In this document: positions 32,439 to 33,487 of the stretch, in pieces
How the letters are laid out: each line of letters begins with the position of its first letter
How positions within the stretch are numbered: the stretch's first letter is position 1
From: an uncultured Bacilli bacterium
GTDB taxonomy: Bacteria; Bacillota_I; Bacilli_A; RF39; UBA660
NCBI GenBank assembly: GCA_947598345.1
Contig: CANQFF010000003.1
Coordinates: 1 to 33,487, forward strand
Length of the DNA: 33,487 bases
Direction of reading: 5' to 3'
Notes under the pieces: generated by a model
What the model was told of the DNA's origin: nothing
Seen by the model: only the letters and a program-made list of their open reading frames with translations
Databases searched by the model: none
Program-made: the position numbers and the translations under genes

Positions 32439-32825
32439 TTAATCCCATTCTTTAAATGAATGTAAAATGTCACCAGTTGTAGCATCTATATAAAATTCAT
32501 ATTCATAGTAGTCGTATTTAAAGTCTATTTCATAAACTGCAGTACCATATTTATTTTCTAGTTCTACGCCATAATCATGAATATCAGTTTTATTAATTTT
32601 TAAACTATCAAGTGCGATTTGTAACGCTGAGTCACTAGATATATAATTTTTATTTTCTGGTGTAGTACTACCATTTTGATTATTTTCTATATGATTATTA
32701 TTTTCATATCTATCATCATTAAATTCATCATTATATTCATTTTTTAAATATAAAAATAAACACATAAAAGATAATAGAACTACAATAACAATTAAAACTA
32801 TAATAATTATATTTTTATTTTTCAA
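32439..32825 (-). CDS. PepSY-domain membrane-anchored protein
   Basis: This 128-residue protein has one N-terminal membrane anchor (about 5-27), an Asn/Glu-rich linker (about 30-60) and a C-terminal PepSY domain (about 62-128) with SSDSALQIALDSL and YEFYIDATTGDILHSF. PepSY domains are thought to bind or inhibit peptidases at the cell surface; the target here is unknown. The start is TTG at 32823-32825 behind GGTGGTGAT. It follows the GNAT gene by 15 bases. Confidence 0.82.
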   Translation of the reverse strand: MKNKNIIIIVLIVIVVLLSFMCLFLYLKNEYNDEFNDDRYENNNHIENNQNGSTTPENKNYISSDSALQIALDSLKINKTDIHDYGVELENKYGTAVYEIDFKYDYYEYEFYIDATTGDILHSFKEWD

Positions 32826-32840
32826 TTAAATCACCACCAA

Positions 32841-33374
32841 TCATAAATTATTATTATCTAAATATATAATATAACTTGAACTTATACCTTCGCTTGTTGC
32901 ATAATTTTCAATATCAACTATTCCACCATTTTTTATAATAGCTTTTTTAGATGGGATATTATTATTATCACAATTAACCCTAATTTTATCAAAACCAAGT
33001 TCTTTTGCTTTTTTTAATCCTAAATTAAGAATAATATTCCCATAACCTTTACCCCTATAATCCTTTCTTATTTTATAAAATATCTGACTCCCATAATTTA
33101 TCCAATAATCGTTCATAGTTGTTCTAATACCTATTTCTCCAATTGGTTTACTATTAACAAACAAAATATATCTACTTACAGTTGTATTTAACTGTTTATT
33201 TATAACTTTTTCTTCATTTATATAATCTTTTAAAATTTTTTCAAAGGTTTTAAAATCTAAACCATTTAATTTATTTATGGTCCCTAATTCCTTTTTAGGT
33301 ATATTTTGATACATATCATATAATTCTTTAGTATCACAATCATTTAATTTTACTAATTTTATTTCACTATTCAT
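32841..33374 (-). CDS. GNAT-family N-acetyltransferase
   Basis: This 177-residue protein has the GNAT fold with the acetyl-CoA-binding motif A KDYRGKGYGNIILNLGLKKA (104-123) and motif B features around NCDNNNIPSKKAIIKNGG (given by its ends, 134-151). GNAT enzymes transfer acetyl groups from acetyl-CoA to amines; the acceptor cannot be predicted. The SD is weak, and the gene starts four bases after a short upstream ORF, suggesting coupling. Confidence 0.85.
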   Translation of the reverse strand: MNSEIKLVKLNDCDTKELYDMYQNIPKKELGTINKLNGLDFKTFEKILKDYINEEKVINKQLNTTVSRYILFVNSKPIGEIGIRTTMNDYWINYGSQIFYKIRKDYRGKGYGNIILNLGLKKAKELGFDKIRVNCDNNNIPSKKAIIKNGGIVDIENYATSEGISSSYIIYLDNNNL

Positions 33375-33378
33375 ATAA

Positions 33379-33486
33379 TTATAACCCTAAATATTTATTA
33401 ATAATGTTTACAATCCTATTATATTCATTTAATAACTCACTATAGTGTTCTAAAATATAATCAGAGTTGTTTTCTTTTGATTTCAT
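33379..33486 (-). CDS. Short ORF at the window edge (35 codons, or the 3' end of a longer gene)
   Basis: A 35-codon reading frame, MKSKENNSDYILEHYSEL to INKYLGL, ends four bases before the GNAT gene. The frame is still open at the window end, so this may be the C terminus of a longer protein. It is charged and probably helical; I recognise no family. Confidence 0.4.
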   Translation of the reverse strand: MKSKENNSDYILEHYSELLNEYNRIVNIINKYLGL

Positions 33487-33487
33487 C

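Overview
The window looks like chromosome of a very AT-rich, low-GC Bacillota, most likely an uncultured gut member of the Bacilli (RF39/Erysipelotrichia-like). Reasons: Bacillus-type gene neighbourhoods are conserved (spoIVFA-spoIVFB-rplU-prp-rpmA; recU-ponA facing nth-dnaD; gpsB-rnpB; rlmN-prpC-prkC-rsgA-rpe), the RNase P RNA is type B, SD sequences are of the GGAGG type, a bile-salt-hydrolase-like enzyme is present, and intergenic spaces are very short. The taxon is inferred; no marker gene settles it. Almost everything is on the minus strand; only recU-ponA is on the plus strand.

Layout by coordinate, with genes read on the minus strand unless noted. 91-2603: an aminotransferase and an overlapping ATP-grasp ligase with their own promoter. 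2657-9685: addB, an unrecognised leucine-rich-repeat gene, then addA, in one tight operon. 9795-12095: spoIVFA-like, spoIVFB-like, then rplU-prp-rpmA behind a structured L21 leader. 12144-13550: pyruvate kinase. 13817-14461: a secreted Ala/Ser/Thr-rich protein whose promoter has an 11-bp G tract between perfect -35 and -10 boxes. 14616-16569: a 31-codon ORF, gpsB, rnpB, rodZ-like and pgsA. 16699-20146 (plus): recU-ponA. 20160-22731: dnaD-nth and tig. 22797-28769: rlmN-prpC-prkC-rsgA-rpe and the bile-salt-hydrolase-like gene. 28878-31428: fabG/BaiA-like SDR, a VanZ-like membrane protein and a second SDR. 31514-33486: a DUF362 protein, a PepSY protein, a GNAT acetyltransferase and a short ORF at the edge.

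How the parts work together: most genes serve housekeeping (recombinational repair by AddAB and RecU, ribosome assembly by L21/L27/Prp/RsgA/RlmN, envelope growth and its control by PBP1A/GpsB/RodZ/PgsA/PrkC/PrpC). The most notable accessory signals are the apparently phase-variable promoter of the secreted protein, the LRR gene between the two AddAB subunits, and the aminotransferase/ATP-grasp pair. There are no tRNAs, CRISPR arrays or insertion sequences that I can see, and no stretch over 300 bases lacks a gene (15732-16080 is rnpB).
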